Below are positions 8,404 through 16,145 of a stretch of DNA of 64,000 nucleotides, piece after piece. The stretch comes from Salegentibacter sp. (lineage in GTDB: Bacteria; Bacteroidota; Bacteroidia; Flavobacteriales; Flavobacteriaceae). A program made the position numbers and the translations under genes. The notes below the pieces were generated by a model. The model saw only the letters and a list, made by a program, of their open reading frames with translations, was not told the origin of the DNA and ran no database searches. The stretch covers positions 1 to 64,000 of the forward strand of contig JAGXIH010000005.1 of the NCBI GenBank assembly GCA_024635795.1. Reading direction: 5' to 3'. The stretch's first letter is position 1; every line of letters begins with the position of its first letter.

Positions 8404-9159
8404 TTAGAGTCTAACTTCTATTCCGTTACGTCGTAATTCTTCCTTTAAATCTTTAATTTCTATTTCCTTAAAATGAAAAACACTGGCAGCCAGAGCGGCA
8501 TCGGCCTTTCCTTTTAAAAAGACATCGGTGAAATGTTGCATATTCCCGGCTCCTCCAGAAGCGATAATGGGGATCTTCAATTCTGAAGACAATACTGCAA
8601 GGGCTTCATTGGCAAAGCCGGCCTTGGTCCCGTCGTTGTTCATGGAGGTAAACAAAATTTCCCCGGCGCCTCTTTCTTCCACTTCTTTTGCCCACTGAAA
8701 TAAATTGATATCAGTTGGTACTTTTCCACCTACCAGATGCACCAGCCATTCACCATTTACCTGCCTCGCATCTATAGCCACGGTGATACACTGACTTCCA
8801 AATTTAGCGGCCAGCTCATTGATGAGTTCCGGTCTTTTAACCGCCGAAGAATTAACAGAAACCTTATCAGCACCGTTTTTCAGTAAAATATCCACATCTT
8901 CTACTGAAGATATCCCACCGCCAACGGTAAAGGGAATATTCACTTTCTCAGCTACTCTCCTTACCAGATCGGCCAGAGTTTTTCTTTTCTGCTCAGTAGC
9001 AGTTATATCAAGGAAAACGAGTTCATCGGCCCCGGATTTAGCGTAGATCTCAGCCAGCTCCACAGGGTCTCCCGCATCCCGGAGATCTATAAAATTTATA
9101 CCTTTAACGGTTCTCCCGTCTTTAATATCCAGGCAGGGTATGATTCGTTTTGTGAGCAT
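8404..9159 (-). CDS. hisF: Imidazole glycerol phosphate synthase, cyclase subunit
   Basis: HisF pairs with HisH. It takes ammonia from the glutaminase subunit and converts PRFAR to imidazole glycerol phosphate plus AICAR. The 251-residue (beta-alpha)8 barrel shows the two catalytic aspartates, D11 in [10 protein letters not shown] and the Asp in TVAIDARQ, plus the phosphate-binding loops TVGGGI and IASGGAGN. Length is standard. It lies between hisA (45-base gap with a palindrome) and hisIE (11 bases). Confidence 0.98.
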   Translation of the reverse strand: MLTKRIIPCLDIKDGRTVKGINFIDLRDAGDPVELAEIYAKSGADELVFLDITATEQKRKTLADLVRRVAEKVNIPFTVGGGISSVEDVDILLKNGADKVSVNSSAVKRPELINELAAKFGSQCITVAIDARQVNGEWLVHLVGGKVPTDINLFQWAKEVEERGAGEILFTSMNNDGTKAGFANEALAVLSSELKIPIIASGGAGNMQHFTDVFLKGKADAALAASVFHFKEIEIKDLKEELRRNGIEVRL

Positions 9160-9181
9160 AATTTGAATTTAGAAGTAAGTT

Positions 9182-9195
9182 CCGATAGCTATCGG
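9182..9195. repeat. Palindrome CCGATAGCTATCGG between hisA and hisF
   Basis: A perfect 14-base palindrome lies in the 45-base gap between hisA and hisF. Short palindromes of this type recur between genes in flavobacterial genomes (from general knowledge; only one copy was noticed here). Confidence 0.55.
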
Positions 9196-9204
9196 GATTA
9201 AAAG

Positions 9205-9969
9205 TTAAAAGTTATCTTTCTGCAGAATAAAATTTTCAAGTTGCTTTAGTTGGATGCGACCTTCGTAAATCGCTTTTCCAATTATTGTTCCTTCGCAACC
9301 GAGTTCTGCCAGCCTGGGAAGCTCATCAAATTCTGAGATCCCTCCGGAAGCGATTAATTTAATGGTTTTCAGCTTATTCTCGCCTTCGCCTGTGCCAATG
9401 GTCTTTTCCAGAATCCTTTTATAAAGTTCAAAAGCAGGTCCCTCCAGCATTCCATCCTTGGAAATATCGGTACAGATCACATATTGCACGCCTTCTTTCT
9501 GATATTTCTTAATAAAAGGTATCAACTCCAGTTCCGATTCCTCCTGCCAGCCGCTTACCGCGATCTTCTCGTTATTGGCATCGGCACCCAGGATAATTTT
9601 TTCTGAACCAAATTTCTCGATCCAGCTTTTAAAGGTTTCCGGGTCTTTCACGGCAATACTTCCACCAGTGATCTGATTGGCACCACTTTCAAAGGCGATG
9701 CGCAGGTCTTCATCAGATTTCAGTCCACCGCCAAAATCTACTTTTAAGCCGGTTTTTGAAGTGATTTGCTCCAGGATTCTATGATTTACTATATGTTTTG
9801 ATTTTGCCCCATCAAGGTCCACCAAATGCAGATGCTGAATTCCGTGAGCTTCAAAGTTTTTAGCCACCTCCAGCGGATTTTCATTATAGATCTTTTTGGT
9901 GTTATAATCACCTTTGGAAAGCCTTACGCATTTTCCTTCTATTATATCTATGGCAGGTATGATTCTCAT
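9205..9969 (-). CDS. hisA: 1-(5-phosphoribosyl)-5-[(5-phosphoribosylamino)methylideneamino]imidazole-4-carboxamide isomerase
   Basis: HisA performs the Amadori rearrangement of ProFAR to PRFAR. The 254-residue barrel carries the catalytic D8 in IIPAIDI, the partner Asp in [10 protein letters not shown], and the phosphate loops VDFGGGLK and ASGGISE. Two barrel halves of similar sequence relate it to HisF. It follows hisH by 14 bases. Confidence 0.97.
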   Translation of the reverse strand: MRIIPAIDIIEGKCVRLSKGDYNTKKIYNENPLEVAKNFEAHGIQHLHLVDLDGAKSKHIVNHRILEQITSKTGLKVDFGGGLKSDEDLRIAFESGANQITGGSIAVKDPETFKSWIEKFGSEKIILGADANNEKIAVSGWQEESELELIPFIKKYQKEGVQYVICTDISKDGMLEGPAFELYKRILEKTIGTGEGENKLKTIKLIASGGISEFDELPRLAELGCEGTIIGKAIYEGRIQLKQLENFILQKDNF

Positions 9970-9983
9970 TTAAAAGTTAGAAT

Positions 9984-10571
9984 TTAGAGGTTAGAAGTTA
10001 GAAAGTTTCGTAGAATTTTCTCCCCGGCATCGCTGCTTTTCTCGGGATGAAATTGTACCCCGAAAAAATTATCTTTTTGAATAGCGGTTGTATATTCCAC
10101 TCCATACTCGGTGGAGGCGATGGTTTCTGAACATTCGGGGACATAATAGCTATGTACCAGGTACACGAATTCCTGCTCATCAATACCTTCAAAAAGATCA
10201 GATTTCAAATCATAGATCCGGTTCCAGCCAATCTGAGGTACTTTAAGTTCGTTCTTGAATTTCACCACATCGGCGTGAAAAACACCTAAGCCTTCTGTAT
10301 CCCCTTCCTCCGAATGCCTACACATTAACTGCATTCCCAGGCAAATTCCCAGTACCGGTTGCTTTAATTCAGGAATAACTTTATCCAGGCCGGTGCTTTT
10401 TAGCATTTTCATCGCGCTGCCTGCCTCCCCAACTCCGGGAAAGATAACCTTATCTGCAGCTTTGATCTCTTCAGCATCATTGCTTAATATTGCTTCAAAA
10501 CCCAAACGTTTGATCGCAAATTTTATGCTCTGAATATTCCCGGCTCCGTAGTCAACAATTACTATTTTCAT
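9984..10571 (-). CDS. hisH: Imidazole glycerol phosphate synthase, glutamine amidotransferase subunit
   Basis: This class I glutaminase supplies ammonia to HisF. The 195-residue protein has the oxyanion/substrate motif GVGEAGSAM, the nucleophilic Cys in LGICLGMQLM (about residue 78), and the His-Glu pair in VQFHPEKSS near the C-terminus. It lies between hisB and hisA; the 66-base gap to hisB is AT-rich with repeated TTGAGTA/TTGATTA-like words. Confidence 0.97.
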   Translation of the reverse strand: MKIVIVDYGAGNIQSIKFAIKRLGFEAILSNDAEEIKAADKVIFPGVGEAGSAMKMLKSTGLDKVIPELKQPVLGICLGMQLMCRHSEEGDTEGLGVFHADVVKFKNELKVPQIGWNRIYDLKSDLFEGIDEQEFVYLVHSYYVPECSETIASTEYGVEYTTAIQKDNFFGVQFHPEKSSDAGEKILRNFLTSNL

Positions 10572-10637
10572 TTTTTAGTATTGAGTAGTTAGTATTGATT
10601 ATTGAGTCAATTACTCAATAATCATATCTATCCTCTA

Positions 10638-11777
10638 TTAAAGCATTCCTTTCGTTGAAGGCAGAATCATCTTCTCTGCATCCCGTTTCACAGCCATTTT
10701 AATGGCTTTTGCAAAAGCCTTAAAGATCGCCTCGATCTTGTGATGTTCGTTGGTCCCTTCAGCCTTAATATTTAAATTAGCCTTAGCTCCATCAGTGAAG
10801 GATTTAAAGAAATGATAGAACATTTCAGTTGGCATTTTTCCTATCCTCTCCCGTTTAAAGTCGGCTTCCCAAACCAACCAGTTTCTTCCACCAAAATCTA
10901 TGGCCACCTGTGCCAGGCAGTCATCCATCGGTAGACAAAATCCGTAGCGCTCAATTCCCAACTTATTTCCGAGCGCTTTGCTGAAAACTTCACCCAAAGC
11001 GATAGCGGTATCTTCAATGGTGTGATGTTCGTCTACTTCCAGGTCACCTTCCACTTTCACCTGCATATCAATCTGTCCATGGCGGGCGATCTGGTCTAGC
11101 ATATGATCGAAAAAGGACAAACCGGTGGAAATATTGGATTTTCCTGTTCCATCCAGGTTTATTCTGATAAAAATATCGGTCTCATTGGTTTTTCTTGAGA
11201 TCTCTGCGGTTCTGGATTCCAGCTTCAGAAATTCATATATTTCTTTCCAGCTTGAAGTTTTCAAGGAAATAACCTTTTCTACTTTCTCCATTTTCTCCTG
11301 AACTTCCTCACTGCCCAGATCTTCATGGGTGTCGATGAAGATTCCCTTTCCGCCGTAATTCAGAGCAAATTCCATATCGGTGAGCCGGTCGCCTATCATA
11401 AAAGAATTCTCAAGATCATAATCCGAATTTCCCAGATATTTCCCTTTCAGTAAACCGGTATTAGGCTTTCGATTAGGCGAATTTTCTTCAGGAAAAGTAC
11501 GGTCCATCAACACCTCTTTAAACTCCACGCCCTCATTTTTAAAGCTCTTCAGAATAAAATTCTGGATGGGCCAGAAGCTTTCCTCAGGATATTTATCAGT
11601 TCCCAAACCATCCTGATTGGTCACCATTACCAGTTCATAATCGAGCTCCCGGGCAATACGGGATAAATAATAAAATGCTTCCGGATAAAATTCCAGTTTT
11701 TCCAGGTTATCTACCTGATAATCCTCCGGCTCCAAAACCAAAGTGCCGTCACGATCTATAAATAGTACTTTTTTCAT
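10638..11777 (-). CDS. hisB: Bifunctional histidinol-phosphatase / imidazoleglycerol-phosphate dehydratase
   Basis: The fused enzyme carries out steps 7 and 9 of the pathway. Residues 1-165 are a HAD phosphatase with the nucleophile motif FIDRDGTL (D8, D10) and [10 protein letters not shown]. Residues about 190-379 are the dehydratase with manganese-binding [13 protein letters not shown] and [16 protein letters not shown]. The fused form is common in enterobacteria and Bacteroidota. The start is preceded at 14 bases by a small hairpin repeat that also occurs upstream of the threonine aldolase gene. Confidence 0.97.
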   Translation of the reverse strand: MKKVLFIDRDGTLVLEPEDYQVDNLEKLEFYPEAFYYLSRIARELDYELVMVTNQDGLGTDKYPEESFWPIQNFILKSFKNEGVEFKEVLMDRTFPEENSPNRKPNTGLLKGKYLGNSDYDLENSFMIGDRLTDMEFALNYGGKGIFIDTHEDLGSEEVQEKMEKVEKVISLKTSSWKEIYEFLKLESRTAEISRKTNETDIFIRINLDGTGKSNISTGLSFFDHMLDQIARHGQIDMQVKVEGDLEVDEHHTIEDTAIALGEVFSKALGNKLGIERYGFCLPMDDCLAQVAIDFGGRNWLVWEADFKRERIGKMPTEMFYHFFKSFTDGAKANLNIKAEGTNEHHKIEAIFKAFAKAIKMAVKRDAEKMILPSTKGML

Positions 11778-11791
11778 AACTTTTCTTTGTC

Positions 11792-11811
11792 ATTTCCGCG
11801 AAGGCGGAAAT
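11792..11811. repeat. Short hairpin repeat upstream of hisB (copy 1)
   Basis: ATTTCCGC and GCGGAAAT form an 8-bp stem with a GAAG loop, flanked on the left by TTTGTC. Copy 2 at 50769-50788 has the same layout with a compensated base pair. Both lie 14-15 bases upstream of a minus-strand start codon. Confidence 0.7.
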
Positions 11812-11826
11812 CATAACTTTTCTTAT

Positions 11827-11847
11827 GCCCTGAACTTGTTTCAGGGC
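11827..11847. repeat. Inverted repeat GCCCTGAA...TTCAGGGC between hisC and hisB
   Basis: An 8-bp stem with a 5-base loop lies in the same 73-base gap as the hairpin repeat. The core CTGAACTTGTTTCAG resembles a dispersed intergenic repeat that I recall as common in flavobacterial genomes. It could be a transcript-processing or mRNA-stability element inside the operon. Confidence 0.55.
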
Positions 11848-11850
11848 CTT

Positions 11851-12897
11851 TTAATTTAATTCTTTCAGAACTTGAATCAATCTATTGTTTTCTAATTCAG
11901 TCCCCACCGTTAACCTAAGCGTATTCTCACAAAGCGGCTGGGAACTTCGGTTTCTAACTACAATCCCTTTTTCTATAAGTTGCCGGTATCGCATATTGGC
12001 ATCATCGACCTTTACCAGGATAAAATTCGCGTCTGATTCATATATTCTTTCGATAATTTCTATTTCTTTCAGGGCTTTAAATAAAACCACTCTTTCTTTC
12101 AAAATATCTGCTACTTGCGAATTTACTTTTTCCTGATCTTTTATCTCATCAAGTGCTCGTTTCTGGGTTAATTGATTTACGTTGTAAGGTGGCTTAATCC
12201 TGTTTAGGATTGTGATAATCTCTATAGAAGCATATAAAATACCTAGTCGAATTCCCGCAAGTCCATATGCTTTGGAAAGGGTTTGGGTGATCACAAGATT
12301 CGGATATTTATTTAATTTCATCAACCAGCTTCCCTTTTTGGAAAAATCGATATAGGCTTCATCGATCACAACCAATCCGTTGAATTTTTGTAGGATTTCC
12401 TCTACTTTTTCATCAGCAAAGGAATTCCCGGTAGGATTGTTCGGGGAACATAAAAAGATCATCTTAGTGTATTTATCAATGCTTTCAAGGATCTTTGAAA
12501 CTTTCGGCTGAAAACTTTCATCAAGTAAAACATCCCGGGTTTCAATATTGTTTATACCTGCCAGAACGGAATACATCCCGTAAGTTGGAGGTAAAGTGAT
12601 GATATTATCAACTCCCGGTTCACAAAAGGCCCGAAACAAAAGATCAAGAACTTCATCGCTGCCATTTCCCAGAAGAATATTTTCAGAAGCTATACTCTTA
12701 ATTTTGCCCAATTCAATCTTCAAATCACGCTGTTGTGGATCAGGATAACGGTTTACATCGCTGGGAAAAGGATTCTCATTCGCATCGAGAAAGATCATCT
12801 CCTCTCCGACCGATTTATATTCGTCTCTGGCCGAAGAATAGGGTTTAAGCCCGGCTACATTAGGTCTCACTAACCTGTTTAGATTGAAGTGTGCCAT
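11851..12897 (-). CDS. hisC: Histidinol-phosphate aminotransferase
   Basis: HisC transaminates imidazole acetol phosphate with glutamate. The 348-residue class I/II PLP enzyme shows DANENPFPSD for substrate contact, the NPTGN motif, VIDEAYIDFS, the PLP lysine in TLSKAYGLAGIRLG, and the C-terminal phosphate-binding Arg in LRLTVG. Its ATG overlaps the hisD stop by one base (TAATG), so it is coupled to hisD. Confidence 0.97.
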   Translation of the reverse strand: MAHFNLNRLVRPNVAGLKPYSSARDEYKSVGEEMIFLDANENPFPSDVNRYPDPQQRDLKIELGKIKSIASENILLGNGSDEVLDLLFRAFCEPGVDNIITLPPTYGMYSVLAGINNIETRDVLLDESFQPKVSKILESIDKYTKMIFLCSPNNPTGNSFADEKVEEILQKFNGLVVIDEAYIDFSKKGSWLMKLNKYPNLVITQTLSKAYGLAGIRLGILYASIEIITILNRIKPPYNVNQLTQKRALDEIKDQEKVNSQVADILKERVVLFKALKEIEIIERIYESDANFILVKVDDANMRYRQLIEKGIVVRNRSSQPLCENTLRLTVGTELENNRLIQVLKELN

Positions 12898-14186
12898 TAT
12901 TTATCCTTTAAATTCTTCAATCTTAAACTCACTGCATTCTTATGGGCCTGCAGGCCTTCAGCTTCGGCCATTAATTCTATGGCAGGACCAATTTCCTTAA
13001 TGCCTTCAGCAGATATCTTCTGAAAGCTCATCGCCTTCATAAAACTGTCCAGGTTAACCCCGCTGTATTGCTTTGCATAACCGTTGGTAGGAAGGGTATG
13101 ATTAGTGCCTGAAGCGTAGTCTCCAGCGCTCTCAGGGGTGTAATTACCTATAAAGACCGATCCTGCATTTTCAATTCCTGCACTATAAAATTCTTCGTTC
13201 TCTGTGCAAATGATAAAATGTTCGGGGCCGTAATAATTTATTAGGTCCAGAGCTGTTTCATCCAGCTTCATAGAAATAAATCTGCAGTGTTCAATGGCCT
13301 GTTGAGCAATGGCTTTTCGGGGCAGGTCTTCCAGCTGATATTGAATTTCGACTTCCACAGCATCAAGTAGCGCCTCAGAGGTTGAAACCAGCACTACCTG
13401 GCTATCGGCGCCGTGCTCGGCCTGGCTTAACAAGTCTGAAGCGACAAAGCTTGCATCGGCTGAGTCATCGGCTACAACCAGTAATTCTGATGGTCCGGCT
13501 GGCATATCTATGGCTACATTATATCGGGTAGCGTATTGTTTGGCTACGGTTACAAACTGATTTCCCGGACCAAAGATCTTGTAAACCTTAGGTATACTAT
13601 CGGTCCCAAAAGTCATCGCAGCGATAGCCTGAATTCCACCCACCCTGAAAATTTGGGTAACCCCACATAATTCGGCTGTATAAAGAATAGTAGGATCTAT
13701 TTTCCCGTCCTTTGAGGGAGGAGTACATAATATGATCTCCTTGCAGCCGGCGATTGAGGCCGGAACAGCAAGCATTAATATGGTTGAAAACAATGGAGCG
13801 CTGCCAGCAGGAATATAAAGCCCGACTTTTTGAATAGCCCTTTTTTCCTGCCAGCATTCCACTCCCGGGGAAGTTTCCACAGAAACTCTTTCCGTTTTCT
13901 GTGCTTTATGAAACTTGGAAATATTTGATTTTGCAAGTTTAATAGCTTCCTTAAGATCGGCGGGGACTTCTTCTATAGCGGCTTCAGTTTCCTCCCTGGA
14001 AACCCGGGGATCATTCAGTTTGAAATTATCAAATAATTCGGTGTATTTGGCTACGGCAAGATCGCCTTTTGTCTTTACCTCGGAAAAAACCTGTTTTACG
14101 ATTTCTTCAACATCTTCCAGACTTCGGGTGGGACGTTTCAGAATTTCCGACCATTTTTCACGGACGGGGTTATTGAATCTTTTCAT
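12897..14186 (-). CDS. hisD: Histidinol dehydrogenase
   Basis: HisD makes the last two NAD-dependent oxidations, histidinol to histidine. The 429-residue protein shows the GLYIPAGSAPLFST motif, the zinc and catalytic region SQAEHGADSQ, GPEH, and the NHTLPTNGYAKQYSG block. Length is typical. It lies 11 bases after hisG. Confidence 0.98.
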   Translation of the reverse strand: MKRFNNPVREKWSEILKRPTRSLEDVEEIVKQVFSEVKTKGDLAVAKYTELFDNFKLNDPRVSREETEAAIEEVPADLKEAIKLAKSNISKFHKAQKTERVSVETSPGVECWQEKRAIQKVGLYIPAGSAPLFSTILMLAVPASIAGCKEIILCTPPSKDGKIDPTILYTAELCGVTQIFRVGGIQAIAAMTFGTDSIPKVYKIFGPGNQFVTVAKQYATRYNVAIDMPAGPSELLVVADDSADASFVASDLLSQAEHGADSQVVLVSTSEALLDAVEVEIQYQLEDLPRKAIAQQAIEHCRFISMKLDETALDLINYYGPEHFIICTENEEFYSAGIENAGSVFIGNYTPESAGDYASGTNHTLPTNGYAKQYSGVNLDSFMKAMSFQKISAEGIKEIGPAIELMAEAEGLQAHKNAVSLRLKNLKDK

Positions 14187-14197
14187 TTTTTAAAACT

Positions 14198-15061
14198 TTA
14201 TAATACCATTTTTTCAATAGGGGCTACAAGGATTCCCTCGGCACCATTTACCTTTAGCTCATCAATCACCTCCCAAAAGCGCTCTTCGTTGATCACCGTG
14301 TGAATGGAGCTCCAACCTTCTTCGGCCAATGGTAAAACTGTAGGGCTACGCATTCCCGGGAGCAGTTCTATAATCTTATCCAGTTTCTCGTTAGGAGCAT
14401 TCAGCAGGATATATTTAGAAGTTCGGGCATTCAAAACCGATTTTAGTCTGAATTGCAGTTTTTCCAGAATCTCCTTTCTTTCTGTAGAAATTTTAGGTGA
14501 GATAGCCAAAACAGCTTCACTTTTCAGCATTACTTCTACCTCTTTCAGGCCGTTTTTAAATAAGGTGCTCCCGCTGGAAACTATATCGCAAATAGCATTA
14601 GCCAAACCTATGTTTGGAGCAATCTCTACCGAACCATTAATGATGTGTAATTCTGCAGAAATCCCTTTTTCCGTCAGAAATTCATTTACAGTGTTGGGAT
14701 AAGAAGTTGCGATCCGTTTTCCGTCCAAATCCTGAATTCCTTTATATTTCATTGATTTAGGAACGGCAAGGGATACACGACATTTTGAAAAGCCCAGCTT
14801 TTCACCACGAATAATATCCTTGCCTTTTTCAACAAGTACATTTTCTCCAAGAATAGCTATATCTACTACTCCGTCACGTAAATATTGGGGGATATCTCCA
14901 TTTCTGAGATACATAACCTCCAGCGGAAAATTACGGGCGGTGGCTTTTAGCTGCTCTTTTCCGTTATCTATGGAAATTCCTGCTTCTTTTAATATTTTGA
15001 GAGAATCTTCATTTAGCCTTCCTGATTTCTGAATGGCGATCCTTAATTTTTCCTGATTCAT
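14198..15061 (-). CDS. hisG: ATP phosphoribosyltransferase, long form
   Basis: HisG joins ATP and PRPP in the committed first step. The 287-residue protein is the long form, with catalytic domains (about 1-210: QKSGRLNEDS, SGSTLFKNGL) and an added C-terminal regulatory domain (about 215-287) that binds histidine. It therefore does not need HisZ, and none is seen. It is the first structural gene of the operon. Control appears doubled: feedback on the protein and attenuation in the 180-base leader. Confidence 0.97.
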   Translation of the reverse strand: MNQEKLRIAIQKSGRLNEDSLKILKEAGISIDNGKEQLKATARNFPLEVMYLRNGDIPQYLRDGVVDIAILGENVLVEKGKDIIRGEKLGFSKCRVSLAVPKSMKYKGIQDLDGKRIATSYPNTVNEFLTEKGISAELHIINGSVEIAPNIGLANAICDIVSSGSTLFKNGLKEVEVMLKSEAVLAISPKISTERKEILEKLQFRLKSVLNARTSKYILLNAPNEKLDKIIELLPGMRSPTVLPLAEEGWSSIHTVINEERFWEVIDELKVNGAEGILVAPIEKMVL

Positions 15062-15117
15062 TTTCTATTGATTTAGTTTTTAATATAATCTTTTAAGGTC
15101 TTCAAACAGGAAGTTTT

Positions 15118-15158
15118 AAAAAATAAAAAACCCGTTTGAAGTACTCAAACGGGTTTTT
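15118..15158 (-). terminator. Attenuator terminator of the his operon
   Basis: On the minus strand AAAAACCCGTTTGA pairs perfectly with TCAAACGGGTTTTT over a 5-base loop, followed by a T-rich run. It lies between the His leader peptide and hisG, where it would stop transcription before the structural genes. An upstream 6-bp hairpin (ATATGT/ACATAT, about 15163-15183) may be part of the antiterminator switch, but I could not resolve the alternative pairing by eye. Confidence 0.85.
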
Positions 15159-15187
15159 AAAATATGTGAAATTACTACATATCAAAG

Positions 15188-15244
15188 TTACCTCGCCTGA
15201 GCGTAAGGGTAAAAATGATGATGATGTAATTGAATTATTCTCAT
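15188..15244 (-). CDS. hisL: Histidine operon leader peptide (18 aa)
   Basis: A short frame reads MRIIQL-HHHH-FYPYAQAR and then stops. Four consecutive CAT codons ahead of a terminator hairpin are the signature of ribosome-mediated attenuation: when charged His-tRNA is scarce the ribosome stalls at the His run and the downstream RNA refolds to let transcription reach hisG. Its ATG is 8 bases after the -7 box of a strong promoter, so the transcript probably has almost no 5' untranslated region. The reading frame, promoter, terminator and operon identity all agree. Confidence 0.9.
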   Translation of the reverse strand: MRIIQLHHHHFYPYAQAR

Positions 15245-15252
15245 TGTGGTGA

Positions 15253-15283
15253 CAAACTTAAAACATAAAATTTAATTCACAAA
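15253..15283 (-). promoter_or_regulatory. his operon promoter (TTTG / TAAGTTTG)
   Basis: On the minus strand TTTG (15280-15283) is followed after 19 bases by TAAGTTTG (15253-15260). This is a full match to the Bacteroidota -33/-7 consensus. Initiation is expected a few bases downstream, at or just ahead of the leader-peptide ATG at 15244. Confidence 0.75.
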
Positions 15284-15314
15284 AGAGCAATCTCAAATTT
15301 TATGATTTGTTTGA

Positions 15315-16130
15315 TTAATTATTTCCTAATATAATGGGCATCCCAGTTTCACCTCCACCAATAATCACCGTTTTGGCGTTGTTGGATTTAGCAAGTTCCA
15401 CGGTAGCCTGTATTCCTTTTTCCTTCAGGATATTTGGAGTAAGAGAAGCATTAAGTATCTCATTCGCTCTGGCTTTACCTTCTGCATCAATACGTTGGCG
15501 CTCGGCTTCTTGTGTAGCTTTAGTTAAACGAAACTCATACTCAAGAGATTCCTGTTCCTGGCGCAGTTTGCGTTCTATCGCATCCTTAATATTTGCGGGC
15601 AATGCCACATCGCGAACCAAAACCTCATTTACCTGTACATACTGATCCTTTAAGAGGATCCTTGTTTCTTCCAGAATTTCTTTTTGAATTGCTTCTCTTT
15701 TGCTGGCATATAATTGCTCCGGAATATATCTCCCAACTACGGCTCTGGCTGCCGACCTAATCGCCGGTTGAAGCAAACGTTGAATATAGGCCTCTCCCTT
15801 TTCACTATGAAGTTTACCCAGGTCGCTGTAGGTTGGTTGGAACCAGGTTGAAGCATCAACTCTAATCTCTAGTCCGTTAGAGCTTAAAACCGTCATAGAT
15901 TCTTCTAAAGATTGCTGACGTACTTCGTAAACAATTACCTTATTCCAGGGAGCTACCAGGTGAAATCCTTCATTTAGAGGAGGTTCATCAGTTACAACCC
16001 CGCCGGCAAAAGTTTTGTAAAGCACACCGGCTTCCCCTGACCCAATAGTCACGGTAGATTTTGAAATGAATATTATTAATAACACAATACCGATAATGAT
16101 CGGTAAACCAATTTTAGGGAATTTTTCCAT
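15315..16130 (-). CDS. Prohibitin-like SPFH/band 7 membrane protein
   Basis: A single N-terminal membrane anchor (about 8-27) is followed by an SPFH domain (about 28-200) with the prohibitin-like PLNEGFHLVAPW and ALPANIKDAIERK motifs. A charged coiled coil (about 195-235, QEQESLEYEFRLTKATQEAE) follows, then a short tail with VIIGGGETGMPIIL. Prohibitins form membrane rings that scaffold proteases and lipids; the bacterial partner is unknown. It is 15 bases downstream of the VWA-like membrane protein gene on the same strand, so they may be co-transcribed. Confidence 0.88.
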   Translation of the reverse strand: MEKFPKIGLPIIIGIVLLIIFISKSTVTIGSGEAGVLYKTFAGGVVTDEPPLNEGFHLVAPWNKVIVYEVRQQSLEESMTVLSSNGLEIRVDASTWFQPTYSDLGKLHSEKGEAYIQRLLQPAIRSAARAVVGRYIPEQLYASKREAIQKEILEETRILLKDQYVQVNEVLVRDVALPANIKDAIERKLRQEQESLEYEFRLTKATQEAERQRIDAEGKARANEILNASLTPNILKEKGIQATVELAKSNNAKTVIIGGGETGMPIILGNN

Positions 16131-16145
16131 CTATAATTTTGAATT

